A DNA stretch of 64,000 nucleotides from Methylobacterium radiotolerans JCM 2831 (GCF_000019725.1 NC_010505.1:5192001-5256000); one strand, 5' to 3'. Numbered from the stretch's first letter, positions 42,469 through 51,685 are shown. A program made the numbers and translations. The notes: generated from the letters alone by a model not told the origin.

Positions 42469-43443
42469 ATGACGCGTTCCGTTCCGACCGCCGTTCCGTT
42501 TCCCGAGGACGAGGAGGCGGTGCTGTTGCTGGGGCGCGCGCTGCGCGAGACCGGCTACAGCTTCACCACGGTGACGCCGGCCACCCACGCGCACGTCAAC
42601 GCCCGGCCGCGCAACGCCGAGGCCCGGAGCCTGCGCGACGTGTTCGGCTGGAGCCGGCCGTTCCGCGCCGACCTGGTCCCGGAGCCGATCCTGCGCCTGA
42701 TGCGGGCGGCCGGCGCCGTGATCGAGGACGGCCCGCTGCTGCGGCCGACGCTGCGCTTCTCCAGCCTCGACGGCGAGCTGTTCGCGCATTCCGCGTATCC
42801 CCCGAGCGCGGCCGACGCGGTGTTCTTCGGTCCCGACACGATGCGCTTCGCCGCGGCTGTGATCGCGCATCTCGAGGGGCGGTCGCGGCCGGTGCGCCGG
42901 GCGGTCGATATCGGCTGCGGCTCGGGCGCGGCCGGGATCTGCGTCGCCAAGAGGGCGCCGGGCGCGGAGGTGGTGCTCGTGGACATCAACCCGGCGGCCA
43001 TGCGGGCGGCGCGCGTCAACGCCCGGCTCGCCGGGACCGACGGGGTCGACGTCCGCCGCAGCGACATGCTGCGCGACGTCGAGGGCCAGTTCGACCTCAT
43101 CGTGTCGAACCCGCCCTTCATGATCGACACGGCGGAGCGGGCCTACCGGCACGGCGGCGGTCCCCTCGGGGCCGGGCTGTCGCTCGCGGTGGCCGAGCAG
43201 GCGGCCGGGCGGCTCGCGCCCGGCGGCAGCCTCGTGCTGTTCACCGGCGCGGCGATCGTCGACGGGGAGGACCCGTTCCGCGACGCCGTGGCCGACCTCT
43301 GCGGCCGGTCCGGACTGGACTGGACCTACCGCGAGTTCGACCCCGACGAGTACGGAGAGGAGCTGGCGACCGACGCCTACGACGCGGTCGAGCGGCTCGC
43401 CCTCGTGATCCTGACCGCAACGCGCCCGGCGACCCGGCCATGA
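42469..43443 (+). CDS. class I SAM-dependent methyltransferase with NPPF motif
   Basis: 324 residues. SAM motif I VDIGCGSGAAGICVAKRAPG, acidic strand-2 loop VVLVDINPAAMRAARVNARL and motif IV DLIVSNPPFMIDTAER. NPPF/NPPY is typical of enzymes methylating nitrogen on amide or amino groups (HemK, RlmG, TrmN6). The N-terminal 115 residues are an unassigned domain with FGWSRPFRADLVPEPILRLM. The next gene starts inside its stop codon (ATGA). Could modify the product of the GntA-like enzyme or a macromolecule. Confidence 0.85.
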   Translation: MTRSVPTAVPFPEDEEAVLLLGRALRETGYSFTTVTPATHAHVNARPRNAEARSLRDVFGWSRPFRADLVPEPILRLMRAAGAVIEDGPLLRPTLRFSSLDGELFAHSAYPPSAADAVFFGPDTMRFAAAVIAHLEGRSRPVRRAVDIGCGSGAAGICVAKRAPGAEVVLVDINPAAMRAARVNARLAGTDGVDVRRSDMLRDVEGQFDLIVSNPPFMIDTAERAYRHGGGPLGAGLSLAVAEQAAGRLAPGGSLVLFTGAAIVDGEDPFRDAVADLCGRSGLDWTYREFDPDEYGEELATDAYDAVERLALVILTATRPATRP

Positions 43444-44387
43444 CCGACAGCTCGACCGACAGCTCGACCGACGCCTTCCTCCAAGACGCCCTCGCGGGCC
43501 TGACCGCCGAGCCGAAGACGCTGCCGGGAAAGTATCTCTGGGACGAGACCGGCTCGGACCTGTTCGACAGGATCTGCCACAGCGCCGATTACTACCCGAC
43601 CGCGCAGGAGATGACCGTCCTGCCCCAGGCCGCCGCCGACGTGGCGCGCCGGGTGCCGCCGGGCGTGACGGTCGTGGAGTTCGGCAGCGGCGCGAGCCGC
43701 AAGATCCGCACGCTCCTCGACGCGCTGCCCGATCCGGCGGCCTACGTGGCGATCGACATCTCGGGGGCGTACCTGGAGGCCGCGATCCGGCGGCTGGCCG
43801 CCGATTACCCCGGCATCCCGATGATCCCGGTCTGCGCCGACTACTCGCAGCCGGTGCGGCTGCCGCGCGCGGCGGGGCCGGGCGGCATCCTGGGCTTCTA
43901 TCCGGGGACGAGCATCGGCAACTTCGATCCGCGCGAGGCCCGGCTGTTCCTGGAGCGCGCGCGCGCGACGCTCGGGCCGAGCCTGTTCCTCGTCGGCGCG
44001 GACGGCACCGCCGACCCGGACCGCCTGCAGCGCGCCTACGGGCGCGCCGACGGCCTGATGGCCGCGTTCCACCGCAACATCCTGACGCGGCTGAACCGGG
44101 AACTCGGCGCCGACTTCGACCGCGACAATTTCCGGCACGCCGTCCGGATCTGCCCGGACCCGCTGCGGGTGGAGGCCCACCTCGTCGCGACGCGGCCCGC
44201 CACCTACCGGTTGGGCGACCGGACGATCGCGTTCGCGGCCGCCGAGAGCATCCGGACAGACATCTCGCACAAGTACCCGGCGGACGCCTTCCGGGCGCTC
44301 GCGGTCGAGAGCGGCTGGCAGCCCCGCGCCCTCTGGAAGGGCGAGGGCGGAGACTTCAACCTCCACCTGCTGCAGGCGGAGTCCTGA
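43440..44387 (+). CDS. egtD: EgtD-like L-histidine N-alpha-methyltransferase
   Basis: 315 residues. KTLPGKYLWDETGSDLFDRI, DYYPTAQEMTVL, VEFGSGASRKIRTLLDALPD, GFYPGTSIGNFDPREARLFL and SIRTDISHKYPADAFRALAV are the EgtD (DUF2260) pattern; the enzyme makes hercynine by trimethylating histidine, first step of ergothioneine. The partner sulfoxide synthase EgtB is not in the operon. Instead it overlaps a class I methyltransferase and follows a GntA-like heme enzyme, so it may methylate a related amino acid. Sequence alone supports the family, not the exact substrate. Confidence 0.85.
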   Translation: MTDSSTDSSTDAFLQDALAGLTAEPKTLPGKYLWDETGSDLFDRICHSADYYPTAQEMTVLPQAAADVARRVPPGVTVVEFGSGASRKIRTLLDALPDPAAYVAIDISGAYLEAAIRRLAADYPGIPMIPVCADYSQPVRLPRAAGPGGILGFYPGTSIGNFDPREARLFLERARATLGPSLFLVGADGTADPDRLQRAYGRADGLMAAFHRNILTRLNRELGADFDRDNFRHAVRICPDPLRVEAHLVATRPATYRLGDRTIAFAAAESIRTDISHKYPADAFRALAVESGWQPRALWKGEGGDFNLHLLQAES

Positions 44388-44451
44388 CCCGGCTCGAAGC
44401 CCGCGTTCTGACGCGCGCGCCGAGCCGGCATCTGCCGCGGCGGCGAGCGCC

Positions 44452-44676
44452 CTAGACGGCCTCGATCGGCGCGTGCTTGCCGTCGTGGGCGGAGCCCGAT
44501 TCCATGCTCCGCGTCTCGCCGGCCCGCCGCTGGTCCCGGGCCGGCGGCGGGTAATCGGTCAGCGGGCGCCAGGGGGCGGCCGGCGTACCGAGGCGCGCGC
44601 CGGACGGGCGCATCGACATCCAGATCGCGACGGCCATCCACGGGACGACGAAGAAGACGAAGGCGGCGAGCCCCAC
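44452..44676 (-). CDS. single-pass membrane miniprotein
   Basis: 74 residues from a GTG at 44676 with GGAGGAT 4 nt upstream. One helix (GLAAFVFFVVPWMAVAIWMS) at the N-terminus, then a basic, Pro-rich cytoplasmic or periplasmic tail (WRPLTDYPPPARDQRRAGET). No family. Lies 62 bp downstream of the DUF305 gene, same strand. Confidence 0.6.
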   Translation of the reverse strand: MGLAAFVFFVVPWMAVAIWMSMRPSGARLGTPAAPWRPLTDYPPPARDQRRAGETRSMESGSAHDGKHAPIEAV

Positions 44677-44738
44677 GGCGATCCTCCATAGAACGACGAT
44701 TCTGGGAGAACGCCCGAACGCCGGCCCCGGATCCGACG

Positions 44739-45911
44739 CTACGGGGCCGGCCGATCCGCGGCCGCCCGGTCGGGGGCCGCGTCGCCGGCCGGCAGGACGA
44801 GGTCGCCCAGCGCCACCCGCACCGCCTCGGGCCCCTCGACCCCGCGCATCAGGGCGATCTCCCCGCGCTGCCCGTGGCGGATCGCCTGCGCCATGATCCG
44901 CAGGCGGAGATCGGACGCCTCGGCCATCGCGGCGTCGGCCATCCGGATGGCGCCGACGTGGTGGACGGTCATGAGCGCCACGAACTGCGCGTCGAAGGCC
45001 TTGCCGGGCATCCCGCGGAGCGCGTCGATCCGGCCGGGCTCCAGCATGCCCGGCATCGACGCTTCTTCCGCCGGCGCGCAGATCTGCGACGCGGCCCCGA
45101 ACCAACTGCGCCACCACTGATCGAAGACCGCGTTCTCGCCGCTCTGGGCGGCGGCGATCAGGCGGGCGAGGGCCCGGAGATGCGCGTCCTGCGCGCGCTC
45201 GGCCCCGAGCCTCGCGAGGTCGATTCCCTGCCGGTGGTGCGCCATCATGCGCCGCATGTAAGCCTGGTCGAAGGCCGGGTCGCGGCCCATCCAGGCGATC
45301 TCCCGACCCTGCGCGCCGAGGAGCGCCAGCACCCCGAGGAACGCGCCGATCAGCAGCGTGGCGCCGCTCCAGCCGGCCGCGAACCGGCGATGCGGCGATG
45401 GGCGCCGCCCGGCGACGGCGTCCCGCAGGTACGGGAACAGCGGGTAGAGCGAGGCCGAGGTGGCGTGGACCAGGAAGCCGATCCAGTAGGGCTGCTCCAG
45501 GGGGAAGATCGGCTGCCGGAACGGCAGCAGGGGGACGAGCACGAGCCACTCGGTCGCCGAGGTGAGCAGCGCCCAGGCCGGCGCGACCAGCGCGAGCGTC
45601 CAGGGGCCGAGGCGGCCGGTCCAGCGCCCGAGCAGGCCGAAGAACACCACGGCCCAGGAGAAGTCCGCCCACTGGTGGAACAGGATGCCGGCGAGAATCA
45701 CCGGACCGGACGGATCCACCTGGAGGGCGCCGTCGCGCAGGGGGATCGCGGCGACCACCATCCAGTCGACGGCGGCGTCCCGGCCGATCCGGGCCGCCGT
45801 GAGCTGGCTGAACAGCGTCGAGACGGTGCTGCTGAGCAGGCCGAGCAGCATGGCGGCGCGCCAGGTGATCCCGGCCTCGCCCGACCAGAGGCGTCGTAGG
45901 TTTCGGCGCAC
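44739..45911 (-). CDS. membrane-anchored DUF305 protein
   Basis: 390 residues. Residues 1-195 hold five or six membrane helices; the C-terminal 190 are two DUF305 repeats, a four-helix metal/ferritin-like fold, with the paired histidine motifs DQAYMRRMMAHHRQGIDLAR and AQFVALMTVHHVGAIRMADA. DUF305 proteins are often copper-related and periplasmic. Fusion to a multi-pass domain is unusual. Its C-terminal tail is low-complexity. It precedes the miniprotein gene at 44676. Confidence 0.8.
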   Translation of the reverse strand: MRRNLRRLWSGEAGITWRAAMLLGLLSSTVSTLFSQLTAARIGRDAAVDWMVVAAIPLRDGALQVDPSGPVILAGILFHQWADFSWAVVFFGLLGRWTGRLGPWTLALVAPAWALLTSATEWLVLVPLLPFRQPIFPLEQPYWIGFLVHATSASLYPLFPYLRDAVAGRRPSPHRRFAAGWSGATLLIGAFLGVLALLGAQGREIAWMGRDPAFDQAYMRRMMAHHRQGIDLARLGAERAQDAHLRALARLIAAAQSGENAVFDQWWRSWFGAASQICAPAEEASMPGMLEPGRIDALRGMPGKAFDAQFVALMTVHHVGAIRMADAAMAEASDLRLRIMAQAIRHGQRGEIALMRGVEGPEAVRVALGDLVLPAGDAAPDRAAADRPAP

Positions 45912-46169
45912 GCGCTGCCCCGCTCGTGATCGCAGCCGCCATACGGGGCCGGATCCGGGCGGGCGACAGCCTATGTTGGAAACGCCGCCTCTGTCGTGTC
46001 CGGGCGGGGTGCGCGGGACGATCGGGCCTGGAGCCCGGCGCGGTCAGAACCTACAAGGATGGGCCGCTCAGCCGGGCCCTCCGGACCTGATCGGCGGCCC
46101 CGCCGGGCGCGACCCGCGCGACCCGGTCCGGACACCGTCGCGGCGACGCGCAGCCTGCTGGAGCGAGCA

Positions 46170-46898
46170 ATGGCAGATCTTTCCGGAAAGACGGTCCTGG
46201 TCACGGCGGCGGGGCAGGGGATCGGGCGCGCCAGCGCGCTCGCCTTCGCCCGCGCCGGGGCGCGGGTCCACGCCACCGACATCAACGCCGACGCCCTCGC
46301 CGCGCTGCGCGCCGACACCCTCAGCACCGCGACCCTCGACGTGCTGGACGGGGACGCGGTCAGGGCCCTGGTCGCGCGCATCGGCGCGGTCGACATCCTG
46401 TTCAACTGCGCCGGCACCGTGCACGCCGGCACCATCCTGGAGATGCGCGACGACGAGCTCGACTTCGCCCTCGACCTCAACGTGAAGGCGATGATCCGCA
46501 CGATCCGGGCTGTCCTGCCCGGGATGCTGGAGCGCCGGGACGGCGCCATCGTCAACATGGCCTCGGTCGCCTCCTCGGTGAAGGGCGTACCCAACCGCTG
46601 CGCCTACGGGGTGACGAAGGCGGCGGTGATCGGGCTGACCAAGGCGGTGGCCGCCGACTATGTCGGCCACAACATCCGCTGCAACGCGATCTGCCCCGGC
46701 ACGGTGGAGAGCCCGTCGCTGCAGGAGCGCATCCGCCAGCAGGGCGACTACGAGCAGACCCGGGCGGCCTTCATCGCGCGCCAGCCGATCGGCCGGCTCG
46801 GCACGCCCGAGGAGATCGCCGACCTCGCCGTCTACCTCGCGGGCGCGACCTACACGACCGGCCAGGCCGTCGTGATCGACGGCGGCTGGACGATCTGA
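46170..46898 (+). CDS. SDR oxidoreductase, 2-keto-3-deoxy-fuconate/3-hydroxybutyrate dehydrogenase-like
   Basis: 242 residues. VLVTAAGQGIGRASALAFAR binds NAD; the aspartate after strand 2 (VHATDINADALAAL) favours NAD(H). NCAGTVHAGT, catalytic Ser in VNMASVASSV, YGVTKAAVIGLTKAVA (Tyr/Lys), and the tail TTGQAVVIDGGWTI are complete. It best fits the DHRS6-type branch, including 2-keto-3-deoxy-L-fuconate dehydrogenase of sugar-acid catabolism. A GGAG site precedes the ATG. No pathway partners beside it. Confidence 0.87.
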   Translation: MADLSGKTVLVTAAGQGIGRASALAFARAGARVHATDINADALAALRADTLSTATLDVLDGDAVRALVARIGAVDILFNCAGTVHAGTILEMRDDELDFALDLNVKAMIRTIRAVLPGMLERRDGAIVNMASVASSVKGVPNRCAYGVTKAAVIGLTKAVAADYVGHNIRCNAICPGTVESPSLQERIRQQGDYEQTRAAFIARQPIGRLGTPEEIADLAVYLAGATYTTGQAVVIDGGWTI

Positions 46899-46909
46899 CC
46901 GGGCGGGCT

Positions 46910-47353
46910 TCAGAACCGCGCGACGAGCCCGACGCCGCCGATCATCAGGGCGCCGCCCAGGACGCGCCACAGGCCGGCCTCGTGGACCTTGAAGCCCACC
47001 AGGCCGAAATGGTCGAGCAGGATCGACGTGACGACGCCCGCCGTCACGATCAGCCCGAGGAAGGTGGCGGCCCCGATCCGCTTGGACACGGAGAGCTGCG
47101 CCATCGTGAGGCCCGCGCTCATCAGGCCGCCGAGCCACGCCCACCAGGGCACCTGCGCGAGGCGGTCCACCGGCGGCAGCCCGTACTGCCCCGTCACCAG
47201 CATGGCGACGGAGATCGCCGCGACGCTGACGACGAGGCTCACCACGCCGGCGAGAAGCGGCCGCGCGAGGGACTTGGCGAGGCCCGCGTTCTGGCCCGGT
47301 TCGATCGCGGTGGCGACGCCCGCGAGCAGCGCGAAGCCGTAGAGGAAGAGCAT
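46910..47353 (-). CDS. DUF606 (YdcZ) small multidrug/DMT-like transporter
   Basis: 147 residues with five predicted helices. FLYGFALLAGVATAIEPGQN and the C-terminal VTSILLDHFGLVGFKVHEAG are the DUF606 pattern, half of a DMT pair. Typically two copies act together, and a paralogue lies 43 bp upstream at 47397 on the same strand (about half identical by eye). Probable small-molecule exporter; substrate unknown. Confidence 0.85.
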   Translation of the reverse strand: MLFLYGFALLAGVATAIEPGQNAGLAKSLARPLLAGVVSLVVSVAAISVAMLVTGQYGLPPVDRLAQVPWWAWLGGLMSAGLTMAQLSVSKRIGAATFLGLIVTAGVVTSILLDHFGLVGFKVHEAGLWRVLGGALMIGGVGLVARF

Positions 47354-47396
47354 GCTGGGATCCTGAGGGTGCGAGGCGTTCGGATCGACCGACCCG

Positions 47397-47846
47397 TCAG
47401 AACGCCGCCACGAGGGCGACGCCCGCGACCATCAGCGCGCCGCCGAGGACGCGCCAGCGCCCGGCGGGGTGGCGCTCGAAGCCCACGAGGCCGCGATGGT
47501 CGAGGATGATGGAGCCGACCACGCCCGCCGTGATGACGCAGCCCAGGAACGGCGCAGCGCCGACCTTCTCGGAGATGTAGAGCTGCGCCAGGACGACCGT
47601 GGCCCCGAGGATGCCGCCCGGCCACGCCCACCAGGGGACGGGCGTGGCCGCTTCGGCCCGGGTCCGGCCGCGCAGCCGGGCGACGACCATCGCGGCGAGG
47701 AAGCAGGCGATCGCGAGGCCGAAGCAGAAGAGGCCCGCGAGCATCGGCTGCCCCGTGACCTTCGCCAGCGTGGCGTTCTGGCCGGGCTCGATGGCGTTCG
47801 CGACCCCGGCCACGAGGGCGATGCCGTAGAGGTACCACTTGGACAC
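47397..47846 (-). CDS. DUF606 (YdcZ) transporter, paralogue of the next gene
   Basis: 149 residues from the GTG at 47846. WYLYGIALVAGVANAIEPGQ NATLAKVTGQ, VPWWAWPGGILGATVVLAQL and GSIILDHRGLVGFERHPAGR match the neighbour at 46910 closely. Tandem copies suggest a heterodimeric transporter. The frame extends far upstream but lacks membrane character there. The two genes probably form one leftward operon. Confidence 0.85.
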   Translation of the reverse strand: MSKWYLYGIALVAGVANAIEPGQNATLAKVTGQPMLAGLFCFGLAIACFLAAMVVARLRGRTRAEAATPVPWWAWPGGILGATVVLAQLYISEKVGAAPFLGCVITAGVVGSIILDHRGLVGFERHPAGRWRVLGGALMVAGVALVAAF

Positions 47847-48050
47847 GGCGGCGCATTCCGGAGGAGGAGAGGTCCGCACCCGGACGGGGCGGTCTGCTGC
47901 CAAACCCGCCGCCGCGCCGGGTGACTGCATCACGATGCTCGGTCCGCGGCGGGACAGATCGCCCCAGGGACCGGGCGAGGCCGCCCGGCCGGCGACGGCG
48001 CGGGAACGTTTCCGGCCCCTCGCGTGCTGTGCCTTCCGCAGCCCGAGTGG

Positions 48051-50063
48051 ATGATGGACGCCCGCAGCCCGACGATCACGCCGAAGACGCAGGACCGTCA
48101 GGCCGAGCTGACCCTGCGGGGGATCGCGCTCGGCGCGGCCATCACCGTCGTGTTCATGGCCGCCAACCTCTACATGGGCCTGAAGACCGGGATGACGTTC
48201 TCGTCCTCGATCCCGGCCGCGATGATCTCGATGGGCGCCTTCCGGCTTATGGGCGGCGCCGGCATCCTCGAGAACAACATCGTGCAGACCCAGGCCTCGG
48301 CGGCCGGCACCCTGTGCAACGTCATCCTGGCTCTCCCCGGCCTCGTCCTCGTCGGCCACTGGCACGGCTTCCCGTTCTGGCAGACCACGGCGGTCTGCCT
48401 GCTGGGCGGTCTGCTCGGCGTCGCCTTCTCGATCCCGCTCCGCCGCGCCCTCGTGTCGGGCAGCGATCTCCCCTATCCCGAGGGCATCGCCGCCGCGGAG
48501 GTTCTCAAGACCGGGCACGAGGAGCAGGGCGGCCGCGGCCTGCGCGACCTGCTCGGGGCCGCCGCGGCCGCCGGGACGATCGGGCTCGCCACCACGGGGC
48601 TGAAGGTCCTGGGCGAGGGCCTCAACGGCGCGGTCAGCCTCGGCGGCGCGGTGTTCCGCACCGGGACCGGCTTCTCGCTGGCGCTGGTCGGCGTCGGCTA
48701 CCTCGTGGGCATCGGCGCCTGCCTCGCGCTGCTGACCGGCGTCCTGATCGCCTGGGGGATCGCGGTCCCGATCCTGACCGCCCTGTCGCCCGACCCCGGC
48801 AAGTCCGCGGGTGCGGCCGCCGAGGCGGTCTGGTCCGGGCAGGTGCGCCTCATGGGCGCCGGCATCATCGCGGTGGGCGGGCTCTGGACCGTGGGCTCGC
48901 TGGCGCGCCCGATCTTCGGAAGCATCCGCGCCGCCCTGTCCGGGAGCGGCGGTCTCGGCAAGGATCATCCGCGCGAGGAGCGCGACCTGCCGATCACCTG
49001 GGTCGCCGCCGCGACGCTGGCCCTGTGCGTGCCGCTCGCGATCCTGTTCGCGTACTTCGCCGCGCCGGCCGACCTCGGCGGCCTGATGATCGTGCTGGCG
49101 GTGGCCGCGACCCTGTTCACGGTGCTGTTCGGCTTCCTGATGGCGGCGGCCTGCGGCTACCTCGCGGGCCTGCTGGGCTCCTCGTCCAGCCCGATCTCGG
49201 GGATCGGCATCCTGACCACGATGGCGACCGCGCTGCTCCTGCCCCTGATCCTGGGGCATTCCGCGGGGCCCGAGGGGGACCGGTTCGTGACCGGCATGGC
49301 GCTGCTGCTGACGTCCGTGATCATCACCACCTCGTCGATCGCCAACGACAACCTGCAGGACCTGAAGACCGGGCAGGTGCTGGGCGCCACGCCCTGGCAC
49401 CAGCAGGTCGCGCTCATCCTCGGCGTCGGGGTCGGCGCCGTGGTGATCGCCCCGCTCCTGTCGCTGCTCTACGAGGCCTACGGCTTCGTCGGCGCGCCCG
49501 CGCATGACGGGCAGGACGCGGGGAGCGCCATGCCGGCGCCCCAGGCGGCCCTGATGACCCAGATCGCCAACGGCATCACGCACGGCGAGCTGCCCTGGAC
49601 CATGGTGCTGATCGGGGCCGGGCTCGGGGTGGTGCTGGTGGCGGCCGAGACCTGGCTGAAGCGGCGCGACCTCACCTTCCCGGCCCTGACGGTCGGGATC
49701 GGCATGTACCTGCCGCTGTCGGTGGAGATGACGATCGCGATCGGCGGCGTCCTCGGCTGGATCGCCGAGCGCCGGCTGCGCGCCCGCGTCGGACCGAAGG
49801 GGGACGCGAAGGCCGACAAGGCAGTGGGGTACGCCCGCCGGCGGGGGGTGCTCCTCGCCTCCGGATTCCTCGTCGGCGAGAGCTGCATCGGCGTGCTGCT
49901 CGCCGGCACCGATCTCCTGGCTGGGCACAGTTCGGCGATCGCCGTCGCCGGCAAGGGCTTCGCGCCCTACGCCACGGGGCTCGGCCTCGCCGTGTTCCTG
50001 GCGGGCCTCGCCGTCTACCTGCGGATGGTCTCGACGCCGGCCGCGGCCCAGCGGGGGGCGTGA
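48051..50063 (+). CDS. OPT family oligopeptide/metal-chelate transporter
   Basis: 670 residues with about 14-16 membrane segments. The start is at 48051 (MMDARSPTITPKTQ); an earlier ATG at 48024 is possible. ELTLRGIALGAAITVVFMAA, NLYMGLKTGMTFSSSIPAAM and the later IANDNLQDLKTGQVLGATPW are OPT family hallmarks, the last being the conserved NDxLQDLK-like loop. Bacterial members import peptides or metal chelates by proton symport; substrate unknown. It diverges from the DUF606 pair over about 200 bp. Confidence 0.87.
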   Translation: MMDARSPTITPKTQDRQAELTLRGIALGAAITVVFMAANLYMGLKTGMTFSSSIPAAMISMGAFRLMGGAGILENNIVQTQASAAGTLCNVILALPGLVLVGHWHGFPFWQTTAVCLLGGLLGVAFSIPLRRALVSGSDLPYPEGIAAAEVLKTGHEEQGGRGLRDLLGAAAAAGTIGLATTGLKVLGEGLNGAVSLGGAVFRTGTGFSLALVGVGYLVGIGACLALLTGVLIAWGIAVPILTALSPDPGKSAGAAAEAVWSGQVRLMGAGIIAVGGLWTVGSLARPIFGSIRAALSGSGGLGKDHPREERDLPITWVAAATLALCVPLAILFAYFAAPADLGGLMIVLAVAATLFTVLFGFLMAAACGYLAGLLGSSSSPISGIGILTTMATALLLPLILGHSAGPEGDRFVTGMALLLTSVIITTSSIANDNLQDLKTGQVLGATPWHQQVALILGVGVGAVVIAPLLSLLYEAYGFVGAPAHDGQDAGSAMPAPQAALMTQIANGITHGELPWTMVLIGAGLGVVLVAAETWLKRRDLTFPALTVGIGMYLPLSVEMTIAIGGVLGWIAERRLRARVGPKGDAKADKAVGYARRRGVLLASGFLVGESCIGVLLAGTDLLAGHSSAIAVAGKGFAPYATGLGLAVFLAGLAVYLRMVSTPAAAQRGA

Positions 50064-50238
50064 CGGATCCGCCGGGTTCCGGAGCGGGTTCCCCCAGGAC
50101 GCCGTCGTCCGCGCGGGCGGAGCGAAGCCGCCCGGACGACACGACGCTCACGGATGCCGCGTGTCCCGCGGCGCTTCGCTGCGCCCGCCGCGAGGAGGGC
50201 GACGCGCTACCTCGGCATCCGCCACGCTGGAGTTGCGC

Positions 50239-50748
50239 ATGAGAGCGGCTGACACCCGGGAACGGGTCTTCCCCTTGAGCGCGGGCATCCTGTTCGGGCT
50301 CGGCCTCGGCGGCTTCTTCGACGGGATCGTGCTGCACCAAGTGCTGCAATGGCACCACATGCTGAGCAGCTGGTACCCGATCGACACGATCCCGAACCTC
50401 GAACTGAACACCCGCTGGGACGGCATCTTCCACAGCGCGACCTACGTCTTCGTGGTCCTCGGGCTGTTCATCCTCTGGCGCGCCGCGCACCGCACGCACC
50501 TCTACTGGTCCAGCAAGCTGCTCGCCGGGTCGCTCCTGATCGGCTGGGGCCTGTTCAACCTCGTCGAGGGCGTGATCGACCACGAGATCCTCGGCGTGCA
50601 CCACGTCAACGAGCTGACGCCCCGGGAGCAGTGGCTGTACTGGGACCTCGGCTTCCTGCTCTGGGGCGGGGCGATGCTGGCCGCGGGCCTGGGCCTCGTG
50701 CTGGTCGGCCGCGGGGAGGAGGCGTCGCTGGCGCGGTCTCCCGCGTGA
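50239..50748 (+). CDS. DUF2243 membrane protein
   Basis: 169 residues, start at 50239 with GGAG six nt upstream. Four predicted helices; the DUF2243 pattern GGFFDGIVLHQVLQWHHMLS and LFNLVEGVIDHEILGVHHVN carries several His that could bind metal or heme. Family function unknown. The next gene starts inside its stop (GTGA). Located beside copper/amino-acid transport genes but no link is evident. Confidence 0.83.
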   Translation: MRAADTRERVFPLSAGILFGLGLGGFFDGIVLHQVLQWHHMLSSWYPIDTIPNLELNTRWDGIFHSATYVFVVLGLFILWRAAHRTHLYWSSKLLAGSLLIGWGLFNLVEGVIDHEILGVHHVNELTPREQWLYWDLGFLLWGGAMLAAGLGLVLVGRGEEASLARSPA

Positions 50749-50900
50749 GGGCCGCCGGCCCCGGCCTCCGACCGGTCCTGCCCTGGCTCGCCCTGACGGC
50801 CGGCCTGATCCTCGCCACCCTGCCGGCCTGGCGGCCGCTGATCTTCGGGACCGCGCTGACCGTCGAGGATCTTCTCACCCTGCGCTGCCTGTCGCGCTGA
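50745..50900 (+). CDS. membrane miniprotein coupled to DUF2243
   Basis: 51 residues from a GTG that overlaps the DUF2243 stop (GTGA). One membrane helix (LPWLALTAGLILATLPAWRP) and a short C-terminal tail with one Cys (EDLLTLRCLSR). Translational coupling suggests it works with the DUF2243 protein. No family. Confidence 0.5.
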   Translation: MRAAGPGLRPVLPWLALTAGLILATLPAWRPLIFGTALTVEDLLTLRCLSR

Positions 50901-50923
50901 TCCGCGCGTCCGGCCCGTGCCGG

Positions 50924-51685
50924 TCAGGCCTCGTCCGCCGCCTCGCCGAGCAGCGTCCGGACGAACCGGCGGGTGCGCGGATCGGCCGGCCGGGCGAAGA
51001 CGTCCGCGGCCGCGCCCTGCTCGACGACGCGCCCGCCTTCCAGGAACACCACCGTGTCGGCGACGCGCCGCGCGAGGCGCAGGTCGTGGGTCGCCATCAG
51101 CATGGTCGTGCCGGCGCCCGCGAGGCCGGCCAGCACGTCCACCACCTCGGCGGCGAGTTCCGGGTCGAGGGCCGAGGTCGGCTCGTCGCAGAGCAGCAGG
51201 CGCGGGGAGGGGGCCAGCGCCCGGGCGATCGCCACCCGCTGCTGCTGGCCGCCCGACAGGCTGGCGGGCCAGTCCGCGGCCTTGTGGGCGAGGCCGACGC
51301 GCTCCAGCAGCTCCAGCGCGCGCGCCCGGGCCCGGGCCTGCGGCCACTTGGCCACGGTGACGAGCCCCTCGGTGACGTTCTCCATCACCGTCCGGTGGGG
51401 GAAGAGCTGGAAGTTCTGGAACACCATGCCGGTCTGCCGGCGCACGGCGAGCACGTCCCGCCGCGCCGGCGGGCTGCCGGGCCGGAAGGTGAGGCGGACG
51501 TCGCCGAGGGTCAGCGTCCCGGCCTGCGGGACCTCCAGCAGGTTCACGCAGCGCAGGAGCGTCGACTTGCCCGAGCCCGACGGGCCGATCAGCGCCGTGA
51601 CCCGCCCCTCCGGGACCGCGAGGTCGACGCCCCGCAGGACGGGGTTGTCGCCGAAGCGCTTCTCGATGGCCGACAGGGCGATCAC
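50924..51685 (-). CDS. polar amino acid ABC transporter ATPase
   Basis: 253 residues. Walker A GPSGSGKSTLL, Q-loop VFQNFQLFPH, signature LSGGQQQRVAIAR, Walker B LLLCDEPTSALD and switch His in MATHDLRLA: the HisP/GlnQ/TcyN group. Start GTG at 51685 overlaps the permease stop by GTGA. Last gene of a binding protein-permease-ATPase import set for a polar amino acid, likely cystine or a relative. Confidence 0.9.
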   Translation of the reverse strand: MIALSAIEKRFGDNPVLRGVDLAVPEGRVTALIGPSGSGKSTLLRCVNLLEVPQAGTLTLGDVRLTFRPGSPPARRDVLAVRRQTGMVFQNFQLFPHRTVMENVTEGLVTVAKWPQARARARALELLERVGLAHKAADWPASLSGGQQQRVAIARALAPSPRLLLCDEPTSALDPELAAEVVDVLAGLAGAGTTMLMATHDLRLARRVADTVVFLEGGRVVEQGAAADVFARPADPRTRRFVRTLLGEAADEA

